The notes below the pieces were generated by a model. That model did not search any database. It saw only the letters and a program-made list of their open reading frames with translations, and had not been told where the DNA came from. The position numbers and the translations under genes were made by a program. From Caryophanales bacterium UBA4691 (GTDB lineage Bacteria > Bacillota_I > Bacilli_A > RFN20 > CAG-826), in the NCBI GenBank assembly GCA_002404865.1, contig DHKP01000004.1, positions 1 through 64,000 on the forward strand: a stretch of 64,000 nucleotides of DNA, given 5' to 3'. Positions 24,401 to 33,124 of this stretch are shown here, in pieces; positions within the stretch are counted from its first letter, which is position 1, and every line of letters starts with the position of its first letter.

Positions 24401-24460
24401 AAATTGCAATAATCAACACTGATTATTGCAATTTAAAGCGCTTACTAAACTTCTTAAAAT
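24401..24460 (+). promoter_or_regulatory. Symporter promoter with 15-bp dyad of AraC-type boxes
   Basis: AAATTGCAATAATCA (24401-24415) and its exact complement (24420-24434) form a perfect 15-bp dyad around ACAC. It contains two ATTGCAAT boxes (24403-24410 and 24425-24432) 22 bp apart. The proximal box shares its last T with a -35-like TTTAAA (24432-24437); 17 bases on lies TAAAAT (24455-24460). It could fold in RNA, but no T run follows, so an operator is likelier than a terminator. Confidence 0.65.
24433..24446 (+). promoter_or_regulatory. Candidate cre (CcpA) site
   Basis: TTAAAGCGCTTACT matches the catabolite-responsive element consensus TGWAARCGYTWNCW at 13 of 14 positions (T for G at position 2). 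It overlaps the promoter of the glucuronide symporter gene, where CcpA binding would repress in the presence of preferred sugars. Confidence 0.5.
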
Positions 24461-24512
24461 GGTTGCTATGCAATCCGTTTTCTAAAGAAAAAAAGTAATT
24501 GAGGTTTTTATT

Positions 24513-26282
24513 ATGGGTAAAGCTAACAAGAAGAGTGTTTTCGATAATCCACTCCTTTCCACAAAGGTCAAATCTTTCCGCGTGAAGATTTTTGCAGAAG
24601 GTGCGTTAGGCTATTTCTTAGGTCCAGTACTTGCGCTCATTTCAAATTCCATCATGAACAAGTACTTAAATCAATATTTCACCGATATCTTGAACTTAAC
24701 GGAATGGGCAAATACGTTTGCGATTCTTTTGCCAGTAATTTCCGTTATTTTTGTTGTTTTGGGCAATATCATTGTCGGGAAATTAATGTCAAAATCTAAA
24801 ACAAAAGCAGGTAAAGCTAGACCATTGCTTTTAATCGCTGCCCCTCTAATTGCAATATCTCTCATTGTTTGCTTTTACGCCCCTTCGCCGGTTGAACCAG
24901 GGAGCGAAGGAAATATGTGGACATTAATTTCTGTCGCGCTTGGCTATAACTTATTCTACGCGATAGCATACCCTTTCTATTTCACTTCCCATAGTGCGCT
25001 AGTTACTTTATCAACGCGTAATAGCAAAGACCGTTCTTTACTCGCGACCATTTCTAATGCCACTACTTTAGCCGCGATGGGCTTAACCAGCATGATTCTG
25101 CCTTTCTTCATTGGCTATTTATTCGTCAACGACGGCACGAAAGAGAATCCCCATATCAACGTTGAAGCAAGTGCGAATGCTTGGAAAATCTTCATCCTTG
25201 CTATTATCTTGCTCGCCTTTATTGGAATTCTTATCGAATACTATTTTACGCGCGAAAGAATCACAGAAGAATCTTTCACTTACCGTAACCTCGCCATAGA
25301 AGAGAATAAGGAAAAAATCACAATTGGTAAGCAAGCCAAAGCGTGCTTCAAAGACAAATATTGGTGGTTCATCGTCTTATTCTTCTTCTTATATCAGCTA
25401 GGTGGCATGATGAAAAATACTTCACAGACCTATTTCTGCCAGTCCTGGTTGCCAATTGATGGAATTTATTCGAAGAGCAACGGTTCTACTTTCGATGCTT
25501 CTTTATCCATTATTGGCGCCATTCCTACTGCTTTAGGGATGCTGATTGTTTGGCCATTAAGCAACAAAATCGGTAAGGCGCGTTTAATTATGATTGGCGC
25601 CTTTTTAGCGTGTGCTGGCGGGTTTATCGGTTTTATCGATCCTTCTAATTTCGCTCTAGTCACCGCCTCATTCGTCATTAAAGCCTTAGCGAGCGCACCA
25701 GCAATGTATATTTCTTTAGCATTACTCGCAGATATCTTGGACAACAGTGAAGCCAAAAACGGTTTTAGGCCAGATGGATTGACGATGACAATATATGGGG
25801 CCATCATGATCGGGATGTCCGGCTTAGCAAACGGCTTGCTCAACGGTATCCTCTCCTTATGCGGATATGATGTAAATACTTTGGGGGATAACGAGGCCCT
25901 TCGAGAGGCACTGAAGTGGCTATTCCTCGGCGGAGAATCGATTTGCTATGGCTTAATCGCCATCATGTTTGTCTTCATGGATGTAGAAAAGAAGGCCGAA
26001 GATGCCCGCTTAGTTATCGTCGAAAAAGAAAAAGCAGCATGTTTAGCAAGTGGCAAAGAATGGATTAGCCACGAAGAAAGAATCAAGCGCGAAAAAGAAG
26101 AAGAGGACCGTCTTGCTGAAGAGCAACGGATCATCGAACTAAAGGCGTATTGCGAGAAAAAACATCTTAATTACGAAGAGGAAGAAGCAAAATATCAAGA
26201 AAAACTAGCAAAGAAAATCGCGAAAAACGAAACAAAGAAAAAGAAAGGAAAAGGCAATGAGAAAGATAATCTCCCTAAATAA
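24513..26282 (+). CDS. GPH-family (MelB-like) sugar/glucuronide:cation symporter
   Basis: 589 residues: about 12 membrane spans over residues 20-495, with the GPH layout (KTKAGKARPLLLIAAPL resembles the conserved loop 2-3 motif; GFRPDGLTMTIYG near the end), then an unusually long charged, coiled-coil-like cytoplasmic tail (about 500-589). GPH proteins import glycosides with Na+ or H+. Context (GH2 enzyme next door, glucuronate genes opposite) suggests glucuronides or oligosaccharides with uronic acid. Its last 26 bases overlap the glycosidase start. The lysine-rich tail might be regulatory. Confidence 0.88.
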   Translation: MGKANKKSVFDNPLLSTKVKSFRVKIFAEGALGYFLGPVLALISNSIMNKYLNQYFTDILNLTEWANTFAILLPVISVIFVVLGNIIVGKLMSKSKTKAGKARPLLLIAAPLIAISLIVCFYAPSPVEPGSEGNMWTLISVALGYNLFYAIAYPFYFTSHSALVTLSTRNSKDRSLLATISNATTLAAMGLTSMILPFFIGYLFVNDGTKENPHINVEASANAWKIFILAIILLAFIGILIEYYFTRERITEESFTYRNLAIEENKEKITIGKQAKACFKDKYWWFIVLFFFLYQLGGMMKNTSQTYFCQSWLPIDGIYSKSNGSTFDASLSIIGAIPTALGMLIVWPLSNKIGKARLIMIGAFLACAGGFIGFIDPSNFALVTASFVIKALASAPAMYISLALLADILDNSEAKNGFRPDGLTMTIYGAIMIGMSGLANGLLNGILSLCGYDVNTLGDNEALREALKWLFLGGESICYGLIAIMFVFMDVEKKAEDARLVIVEKEKAACLASGKEWISHEERIKREKEEEDRLAEEQRIIELKAYCEKKHLNYEEEEAKYQEKLAKKIAKNETKKKKGKGNEKDNLPK

Positions 26283-28173
26283 GGATTGGAATTTCCAAAT
26301 CCGCGAACAAAAAGTTGAGCATATCAATCTCCCTCACTCTTGGAATGGCAAAGACGGACAAGATGGCGGAAACGATTATCTTCGTGATGTCGCCACTTAT
26401 TCCAAACGTTTTTTTATCAAGATAAACCCAGATAAAGAATGCGTATTCTTATGCTTTAATGCGGTGAACGCAATCGCGGATGTCTATCTTAACGAGAAAA
26501 GAATCGCCCACCATGAAGGCGGCTATTCTCGCTTTATTGTTGAAATAACATCCGATCTGAAAGAAGAGAACGAGCTGGTCGTAAAAGTCGACAATCGCCC
26601 AAACGCTTCCATTTATCCTTACGCCGCAGATTTTACTTTCTATGGCGGGATTTACCGCGATGTTTCTATTATCGTCACGAGTAAAAAACATTTTGAATAT
26701 CACGAAGATTCTGCGCCAATCCTAAAATGTTACCCAGAAGTGAAAGGGACAAACGGTTCTTTGCTCGTAGACGTACAAGCCAACTCAAAAGACGAGATTC
26801 AAATTCAAGTCCAAGATGAGAGAGGAGAAGTCATCGCATCAGGAAAGCCGAATCAAGAAATCTTCATCCCCAAAATCCATTTATGGAATGGAAGAAAAGA
26901 CCCTTATCTCTACAAAGTTGTCGCTACGCTAAAAAATAATGATATCGTTTATGATGAGGCTAGCACATATATCGGATTCAGAACTTTTTATGTCGACCCT
27001 AAAAAAGGTTTCTATTTAAACGGCGTTTCTTACCCATTGCGCGGAGTCTCTCGTCATCAAGACCGTCCGAAAGTCGGTAATGCGATTAGTAAAGCTGATA
27101 TGGATGAAGATATGGATTTAATCCGCGAAATCGGCGCAAATACCATTCGTTTATCTCATTATCAGCATGACGATTACTTTTATGACCTTTGCGATAAATA
27201 TGGTTTCATCGTCTGGGGTGAAATACCTTACATTTCTCGTTACGATAAAGAAGCTGATCAAAACGCCAAGAGTCAATTAAGCGAATTAATCCACCAATGT
27301 TTCAATCACCCATCGATTATTTGCTACGGAATTTCGAACGAAATCACCATGTTTAGAAAAACATTTGGCAAAGCAACTAGGGAAAATCATATTGCGTTAA
27401 ATGAATTCGCTCATAAAGAGGATCCGTCTCGCTTAACGACCATCGCTTGTTATTCGGTAATGTCTATCTTTAATCGCATCGCCCATATCACGGATTTAGC
27501 GTCCTATAATCTCTATTGGGGGTGGTATGTTCCTTGCACTCCGGTAACGGGTTGGATTCTCGATCTGTGGCACTTCTTCTATCCAAAATCCCCGATTGGT
27601 TTAAGCGAATACGGCGCGGAAGGGATGAGCAATCTTCATTCCAGTAAGCCAAAACGTTTCGATAACACGGAAGAATATCAAGCTTCTTACCATGAAAAGA
27701 TGCTAAAAACGTTCGAGAGAAGACCTTACATTTGGGCCACTCACGTTTGGAACATGTTTGATTTTGGAAGCGATGGCAGAAACCAAGGTGGCGAAAAAGG
27801 AATTAATCACAAAGGGCTTGTTACCTTTGACCGTAAAATTAAAAAAGACGCTTTCTATGTCTATAAAGCTTATTGGAGCGATGAACCATTCGTGCATCTA
27901 TGCTCAAAAAGATTCATCAATCGCACTGAGAAAACCGCGAAAATCAAAGTCTATTCCAACCAAAAAGAGGTCATTCTTTATAATAATGGGGAATTCGTAG
28001 CGAGAAAAGCAGGTGACAAAGTGTTCCGCTTTAAGCTAAAGCTCGCGGATAAAAACCAAATAAGAGTTGTTTCTGGCGACTATGAAGATACTGGCTTAAT
28101 CGTCAAGGTCAAGGAGAAAGACCCTTCTTACATTCTTCAAGACAAAGGCAACAATATGAGTTGGCAAAAATAA
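26257..28173 (+). CDS. GH2 glycosidase, probable beta-glucuronidase
   Basis: 638 residues: an N-terminal jelly-roll sugar-binding domain, immunoglobulin-like domain, then a TIM barrel. The acid/base is Glu362 (GISNEI), the nucleophile Glu451 (LSEYGAEG). An N-x-K motif (Asn517-His518-Lys519), which contacts the carboxylate in gut beta-glucuronidases, is present, though I cannot exclude that related beta-galactosidases carry it too. No signal peptide, so it acts on imported glycosides. Coupled to the symporter (26-base overlap) and located in the glucuronate regulon; it would release D-glucuronate for UxaC. Beta-galactosidase remains an alternative. Confidence 0.82.
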   Translation: MRKIISLNKDWNFQIREQKVEHINLPHSWNGKDGQDGGNDYLRDVATYSKRFFIKINPDKECVFLCFNAVNAIADVYLNEKRIAHHEGGYSRFIVEITSDLKEENELVVKVDNRPNASIYPYAADFTFYGGIYRDVSIIVTSKKHFEYHEDSAPILKCYPEVKGTNGSLLVDVQANSKDEIQIQVQDERGEVIASGKPNQEIFIPKIHLWNGRKDPYLYKVVATLKNNDIVYDEASTYIGFRTFYVDPKKGFYLNGVSYPLRGVSRHQDRPKVGNAISKADMDEDMDLIREIGANTIRLSHYQHDDYFYDLCDKYGFIVWGEIPYISRYDKEADQNAKSQLSELIHQCFNHPSIICYGISNEITMFRKTFGKATRENHIALNEFAHKEDPSRLTTIACYSVMSIFNRIAHITDLASYNLYWGWYVPCTPVTGWILDLWHFFYPKSPIGLSEYGAEGMSNLHSSKPKRFDNTEEYQASYHEKMLKTFERRPYIWATHVWNMFDFGSDGRNQGGEKGINHKGLVTFDRKIKKDAFYVYKAYWSDEPFVHLCSKRFINRTEKTAKIKVYSNQKEVILYNNGEFVARKAGDKVFRFKLKLADKNQIRVVSGDYEDTGLIVKVKEKDPSYILQDKGNNMSWQK

Positions 28174-28186
28174 GACTTTCAAAATG

Positions 28187-28216
28187 AAAGATTTGAGTCT
28201 TCGCTCAAATCTTTTT
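28187..28216. terminator. Shared bidirectional terminator between glycosidase and activase genes
   Basis: AAAGATTTGAG (28187-28197) pairs perfectly with 28204-28214 around a TCTTCG loop, followed by TTT. It ends the plus-strand symporter-glycosidase operon and overlaps the stop codon of the convergent activase gene. Confidence 0.85.
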
Positions 28217-29084
28217 AGGTAATCACAGTTGAAAAACAGCCATTTTCTCTAGCGATTTTTTCATAATGGAACATTTCATCTTCAGAACATATTAGTTTCC
28301 CAAACATTCTTACGCCCTCATCTCTAACGCCAAAATAACGGTATTTGAGTAGCTTATACCTCACGTTGCTTTTAATGATTCTAGCAACATTTTTTACAGT
28401 GCATTCGTTTTCTTTTTGAAAGTTAGGGAAAATCACAGTCCGCACTTCTTCCAACTTGTTTTCGCGTAAGAGGTAATGAAGATTTTTTAACACCATTCCA
28501 TTAGAAATTCCCGTCAGTTTTTGATGAAAAAGTGGGTCAAAGGCCTTAACATCGAGCATAACCCCATCGGATAAAAAAAGTAAATCAGTGTGCGAAGCAA
28601 AATCAATCGCTCCATTAGAATCGACTAGAATCGATAAGGAAGGATCCGTCTTTTTTAAATAAGAAAATAAATCCTTTAAAAATGGCGCATGATTCATACA
28701 TTCTCCACCCGATACCGTGATTCCGCGGATAAAAGGTCTCACAAGATTAATTTCTGCAACAAGTCTAGGAATCCCCATATAGCTTATTTTTGGGGAAGAA
28801 AGATTATTACAAGCATGAACGCAAGCGTCGCAATTAATACATTTCGTCTTATCCCACTTCACTTTATTCTTGGCAAAGCTTAGTGCCTTCCTTGGGCAAA
28901 CTTTTACGCAGTCTCCGCAATTGCTACAAATTCTTATGGTTTCTGGATTATGACAAAAAAGGCAAGAAAAAGGGCATGATTGAAAGAATATTACGAAGCG
29001 ATTCCCTGGCCCATCGACATTCGAAAAAGGGATTATCCGATTAATCGGCGCAGTGAGATTATTTTCCATTGGTACGATAAACAT
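28215..29084 (-). CDS. Glycyl-radical-enzyme activating enzyme (radical SAM, YjjW/PflA-like)
   Basis: 289 residues. The radical SAM CxxxCxxC cluster is Cys37-Cys41-Cys44 (SCPFSCLFCHNPE); an inserted two-cluster ferredoxin domain follows (Cys53/56/59/63 and Cys82/85/88/92), as in YjjW and related activases. TVSGGECMNH is the GGE SAM-binding motif. It would use SAM to place the glycyl radical on the partner encoded just upstream. The genes overlap by 26 bases and the enzyme follows its substrate, consistent with coupled translation. The start is uncertain: ATG 29084 has only a distant AAAGGA, ATG 29069 has none. Confidence 0.88.
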   Translation of the reverse strand: MFIVPMENNLTAPINRIIPFSNVDGPGNRFVIFFQSCPFSCLFCHNPETIRICSNCGDCVKVCPRKALSFAKNKVKWDKTKCINCDACVHACNNLSSPKISYMGIPRLVAEINLVRPFIRGITVSGGECMNHAPFLKDLFSYLKKTDPSLSILVDSNGAIDFASHTDLLFLSDGVMLDVKAFDPLFHQKLTGISNGMVLKNLHYLLRENKLEEVRTVIFPNFQKENECTVKNVARIIKSNVRYKLLKYRYFGVRDEGVRMFGKLICSEDEMFHYEKIARENGCFSTVIT

Positions 29085-30576
29085 GGCGATTTAAGGCGCG
29101 TCCTTTGTCTCTAGCACCTTGACCTAAAACCGTGCAATTGTTCATACTTGGCCGATGCTTCTCAAGCTTTTCGATTTCGCTTCGTTTCACAAGATACCCC
29201 GTAACGCGCACAACGTCATTGTCGTAATTATAAGCGGTAAAATAACGCATTCCGACCTTAAAAGCCCCTTGAACGATATCTAAAATCGCTGGAATGGAAT
29301 TATTCCACGTTTGATCAAATTTGAAAATATCACCTACTCCAGATTCAAAATGCGCGTGCATTCTTCCTTCAATACGTAAATGCTTATAGAGCTCAGGTTC
29401 GCTTCCAATAGGGATTCTGACACCAGGAGAATCGTCATCTCCGTCAGTTTCAATACCAACTTGTGCGTGCATAACATAGTGGTCATCGTAATTATGACAA
29501 TATAAGCCTTTGTGTTTCATCATCGTTTCATGCAGAGCATCTAGGATTTTGACACCTAAATCTTCCGCTTCTAAGTTGTGCCCAAAACCTTTATTTTTAT
29601 CGGTAATCCCTAATAAATAGTTTGTACACTCCGCTAGCCCAACCATTCCAACCATTCCCGTAAAGTTATCACGTTCCACAAAACCTTCTTTCACTAAGAA
29701 ATTTGTTTTGAAGAAGTTAGATTCTTCGACGATGAAGCGGATTCTTTGATCGATATTTCTTAAAATGAGATCTATGTAAAAAGGAAGGACGCGAGAGAAG
29801 AAATCATCGATGCTCTTTGCTTTTTTCGCGATTTCATACATTCTTAGACGGGGAAGAGTATATCCGCCTCCCCCAATCTTGAATGCGTTATAGCAGCTCA
29901 CAATCCCGTATTTTCCTTCGCCGAGTTCTTTGCTATAGACTTTGTCGTTGCAAAAAGAAGGCTTAGACGTTTTTAGCATAGAGCGGATGCTTGCATACGC
30001 AAGTCCGTCGGGAGTAATGTCTTCATGATAAAGTAAAGTCAAATTCGGAACGGCAAGTTGCATTTCCTCCGTAAGTTCAAGAATAATGCGCGTAACGCGA
30101 TTATCGTAGGGCCCGAGATTCGCGTGCACAAAAGAGTCTGTTAAGGTTTTGTCGATATTGAGCAAGAACAATCGTAAAGCCTTTCTAGTATCTTCTTCTT
30201 TCGCATCAAATGGACCAAATAGTTCCGTAAAATTGCCCAAATAAACAGGGAAAGAAGTGATGGAAGGAACATTGTGGTACATGATAAGAAGATGATTGCA
30301 CGCTTCGAAAATATCCTTCGGTGGTTTTAACCCCAAAAACTCGCTTCCGTTTTGAATGAATCTAGCATAATCTGGAACAATATAGCGTGGACGATATGGC
30401 GAGCGTCCTTCGTTAAGGGTGCAAATGCAGCCATCGTTTAGCGCTTTTTCAAATTCTTTATCCCGGAGCAAAGATTCGTCCCCATTTTCCGCTAAACGCG
30501 CTAAAGAAAGAACTTGTTGAGCATAGGTTAAGGTTGGGTCAGAGACAATTTTAAGCACTTCACTTCGTTTTTTCAT
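29059..30576 (-). CDS. YjjI-like glycyl radical enzyme of unknown reaction
   Basis: 505 residues, far shorter than pyruvate formate-lyase (about 760) but the size of the YjjI (DUF3029) group. The C-terminal glycyl radical loop is RVTGY with Gly460; a candidate active-site cysteine is in GIVSCYNAFKIGGGGY. The reaction of this group is not known to me. Start: ATG 30576, preceded by a GAGG about 11 bases away; a TTG at 30597 would add seven residues. Followed by its activase in the same operon, and its promoter carries a dyad and a cre-like site. It is oxygen-sensitive chemistry, so an anaerobic lifestyle is implied. Confidence 0.85.
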   Translation of the reverse strand: MKKRSEVLKIVSDPTLTYAQQVLSLARLAENGDESLLRDKEFEKALNDGCICTLNEGRSPYRPRYIVPDYARFIQNGSEFLGLKPPKDIFEACNHLLIMYHNVPSITSFPVYLGNFTELFGPFDAKEEDTRKALRLFLLNIDKTLTDSFVHANLGPYDNRVTRIILELTEEMQLAVPNLTLLYHEDITPDGLAYASIRSMLKTSKPSFCNDKVYSKELGEGKYGIVSCYNAFKIGGGGYTLPRLRMYEIAKKAKSIDDFFSRVLPFYIDLILRNIDQRIRFIVEESNFFKTNFLVKEGFVERDNFTGMVGMVGLAECTNYLLGITDKNKGFGHNLEAEDLGVKILDALHETMMKHKGLYCHNYDDHYVMHAQVGIETDGDDDSPGVRIPIGSEPELYKHLRIEGRMHAHFESGVGDIFKFDQTWNNSIPAILDIVQGAFKVGMRYFTAYNYDNDVVRVTGYLVKRSEIEKLEKHRPSMNNCTVLGQGARDKGRALNRHVYRTNGK

Positions 30577-30601
30577 TGGTTTCACGCCTCTTTTCAACCC
30601 T

Positions 30602-30636
30602 AATATAGCATAGAGTGAAAGTGCTTACATCACTCT
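30602..30636 (-). promoter_or_regulatory. Promoter and operator-like dyad of the glycyl radical enzyme operon
   Basis: On the minus strand TATATT (30607-30602) is the -10; the -35 region is poor. Between them AGAGTGA and TCACTCT (30612-30618 and 30630-30636) form an 11-base-spaced inverted repeat, and TGAAAGTGCTTACA (30616-30629) matches the cre consensus at 13 of 14 positions. Both repression by CcpA and control by a dedicated factor are possible. Confidence 0.45.
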
Positions 30637-30831
30637 TACACAATAACAAAAATTCCCATGTCTGTCCTTATTTTAGGTAGAAATTAAATTATTTTTTACC
30701 AAAGACTACTAGTTAACAAGAGGCGCGGAATGAAAAAATTCGCCCCATCAACTTACCAAAGATTTATTACATGATTTCCTGAATAAATTTAATCGCTAAT
30801 TGAATCCAATCATAAAAATGATGAACCGTGT

Positions 30832-31595
30832 TTAAAAAATTGAATCGGCATCATTTGGAAAACACATTTTTTCTCCGATAGAAGCACCATGATTCCCAAC
30901 TGGATAATAATGATATTCAAATCTTACGCCCGCTTTCTTTAAAGAGTTTGCAAGCAAAAACGAATGGATTGGGTCAACAACCGTGTCATCGTTTGTAGTC
31001 CATAAAAATGTGGGAGGTAAGAAGGTGTGATTTGCTTTTCGATTGAATATTCGTCTTTCTTTTCTATGTTATTCGTTAAGAGCTGCTCAGAAGTCTCCTT
31101 ATGGGTGAATTCCCCCATCGTAATGACAGGATATCCAAGCAAAACACCATTAATTTTTAGGTTTTTAAGCGGAACGCCAAGATAATCAGCGTATTCTTTT
31201 TTCTCATAAAAAGCAGCTAAAGAAGCAGCGAAATGTCCTCCTGCCGAAAAGCCCTTTACTCCAATATAATCGCTATCAATATGATAACGATCAGCGTGAC
31301 TACGAAGATAGCTAATCGCCGCAAACCCTTCCACAAATGGGTATGGGGCGTTGTATTTTTACACGCTATAGCGAAGAATGAAAACATTAATGTCATTACC
31401 TAATAAGCAAAGAGCAACGGATTCCCCTTCATTCGGAGCAATAAAGCAATAGGCCCCGCCCGGTAGTAAAAGGATAGTTCTTCTTTTTCTCTCATCGCTA
31501 AAATGAGGAAAATTGCTAGGGCAATAGGAAATTAGGGTCGGATCGCTAGTTAAAGTAGGATAAAACTCTTTAAGATAGATTATTTCGTGAATCAT
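30832..31595 (-). pseudogene. Broken alpha/beta hydrolase (esterase/BD-FAE type) with nonsense and frameshift lesions
   Basis: The reading frame starts at ATG 31595 (GGGAG upstream) and encodes the oxyanion part (LLLPGGAYCFIAPNEG). An in-frame TAA at 31359-31361 interrupts it after ILRYSV; the frame then continues without a shift into APYPFVEGFAAISYL and the nucleophile GFSAGGH. Near 31025 the frame shifts: restoring one C in TACCTCCC recovers PPTFLWTTNDDTVVDP and the catalytic-type GNHGAS, ending at TAA 30832. All three triad regions survive in pieces. Two independent lesions argue for real decay rather than one sequencing error. Likely once a sugar-ester deacetylase; co-transcribed with the nitroreductase. 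Confidence 0.8.
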
Positions 31596-31599
31596 TAAA

Positions 31600-32112
31600 T
31601 CACTCCCAATGTGTGAATTCGTCCACTTTTCTTCTTAAAAAATGACGAGGAGAAGCTCCAATTGATGTCGAAGGATACCCTAAATAAATTAAAGCGCAAG
31701 GATACAAATTATCAGTTAGCCTGAATTCTTCTTTTAAAGTTTTGGGATCGAAATCGCAAACTGGGCAACTATCGACGCCACATTCCTTTGCGGCATATAA
31801 AACCGTCCCCAAGACAATACCGATGTCAATCAAAGTGTTGTCTAGATTGCTATAGCGGTTTTGCCAGCGATTATCTAGTTCTTCGCAAAGCAATAATATC
31901 GTTGAAGCGCCATAATTCGGGGCTTTTGCTTGATAAACTTTGGAAAGAGATGAAGAAGAATTTATGACGAAAATTTGATATGGTTCGTGGTTTAAGGCAG
32001 TCGGAGAAAGGCGAACCAATTCCAGAATTTGCTGCACGATTGTTTGTTCAACTGTTTTGTTAGAAAATTCCCGAAGAGAATATCTTTCTTTCATTATCTC
32101 TTTAAAATCCAT
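31600..32112 (-). CDS. Nitroreductase-family FMN oxidoreductase
   Basis: 170 residues. RYSLREFSN is the usual N-terminal FMN-binding signature, followed by LVRLSPTALNHEPYQIFVI and the C-terminal GYPSTS block. Members use NAD(P)H to reduce nitro compounds, quinones or flavins, or serve as iodotyrosine/ene-reductase-like enzymes; the substrate cannot be read. Start: GGAGG lies seven bases before ATG 32112; the longer TTG start at 32127 overlaps that site. Followed four bases later by the broken esterase gene. Confidence 0.87.
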   Translation of the reverse strand: MDFKEIMKERYSLREFSNKTVEQTIVQQILELVRLSPTALNHEPYQIFVINSSSSLSKVYQAKAPNYGASTILLLCEELDNRWQNRYSNLDNTLIDIGIVLGTVLYAAKECGVDSCPVCDFDPKTLKEEFRLTDNLYPCALIYLGYPSTSIGASPRHFLRRKVDEFTHWE

Positions 32113-32163
32113 CTGCTTTGCCTCCAAAACGCATAAAGATGTACGTAAGGTTCTTTCATCACT

Positions 32164-32191
32164 ATTTTATGAGACTCTCCTTAATTGACAA
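32164..32191 (-). promoter_or_regulatory. Promoter of the nitroreductase gene
   Basis: Minus-strand TTGTCA (32191-32186), 16-base spacer, TAAAAT (32169-32164). The same hexamers and spacing occur at the eda promoter. The leader to ATG 32112 is about 45 bases. Confidence 0.55.
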
Positions 32192-32411
32192 CAACATTTG
32201 AATGCACAACTAAAAGATACTTAAATCGCTGTTTTATAGATAAGCCCTCATTCAAAGCGATAACTCATTCGATGAAGCCGAAGTGCCATCAAGAGAAAAG
32301 ATTTATAAAACCAGATTATTTGATGTGCCCCTTAAAAAATACGAAAAACAAAGCAAGGTTTTCTCGCCTAATTTATCTAGGGAAGAAGAGAAATTCACTT
32401 AGCCTTAAGTA

Positions 32412-33089
32412 CTATTTAACAAAATAATCAGGGTGCCGCTCTTCGACTTTTTTAATGCCGTTTAATCCGGAATAATTATGGGTAATGCTTAAAGCACGCA
32501 ATGCATTTTCATCTCGTTTTTCGAGCAAATCAACCATCTTTGAATGAATTTTGTAGAGATTTCCCACTTCTTTTTCATCTCTGAAATAGGTCAAAAAACG
32601 ATAACGCTCAAAATAAGGATAAGAATGGTTCAATAGAGTTAAGACGCTAAGCTTTCCCGCTAAATTCCAGATTCTTTCATGGAATTCGTTATCAAACGAA
32701 TGGAATCGAATCGCGAATTCTTCGTCACTAAGTTCATGTTCAAGTAAGGTTTCTTTTTGGTGAACTAATAGCAAACGAAGCGAGGCAATGTCTCCTGGCG
32801 TTATCGATTTCATTAAATCGAGCAATACACTCGTTTCGCTAGAAGCGCGGATGAACATAATATCGCTAATACCGCTAAGATCAATTTTGGCGACGTATGT
32901 CCCAACTTGTGAACGGATTTCAATGAGTTTGCCCGCTTCAAGTTTTTTAAGAACGTCGCGGATTGGGGTCCTAGACACTTTGAAGCGGGTCGATAATTCT
33001 TCTTCTTTTAATCGTTCCCCAGGCTTGAGCTTAAGCAAAATAATCTCATTAAGAAGCGTCTTATAAATTGTTTCAATATCTTTGGTCAT
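32412..33089 (-). CDS. GntR/FadR-family (FCD) regulator, likely hexuronate repressor
   Basis: 225 residues. An N-terminal GntR winged helix (ERLKEEELSTRFKVSRTPIRDVLKKLEAGKLIEI) is joined to an all-helical FCD ligand domain with the metal-ligand-type residues D-x-x-FH and H-S-K and a C-terminal HNYS. UxuR, ExuR and KdgR-like regulators of this class bind hexuronate or KDG-type ligands. It is the third gene of eda-kdgK-gntR, so autoregulated; two palindromes of GntR type flank that promoter. The ribosome site is weak. A GCCG/CGGC hairpin with a T run (about 33095-33111) lies between kdgK and this gene and may reduce its expression. Confidence 0.87.
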   Translation of the reverse strand: MTKDIETIYKTLLNEIILLKLKPGERLKEEELSTRFKVSRTPIRDVLKKLEAGKLIEIRSQVGTYVAKIDLSGISDIMFIRASSETSVLLDLMKSITPGDIASLRLLLVHQKETLLEHELSDEEFAIRFHSFDNEFHERIWNLAGKLSVLTLLNHSYPYFERYRFLTYFRDEKEVGNLYKIHSKMVDLLEKRDENALRALSITHNYSGLNGIKKVEERHPDYFVK

Positions 33090-33124
33090 AAAAAATAGGC
33101 CGTCAAATGGCGGCTCTCGTTAAA

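Noticed and set aside
30601..30831. Extra gene between glycyl radical enzyme and broken esterase
   Set aside because: Only promoter and operator-like DNA near 30602-30636; the rest is AT-rich without a frame.
32185..32427. 80-residue plus-strand open frame between nitroreductase and gntR
   Set aside because: Overlaps the end of gntR and the nitroreductase promoter; no ribosome site, no family character.
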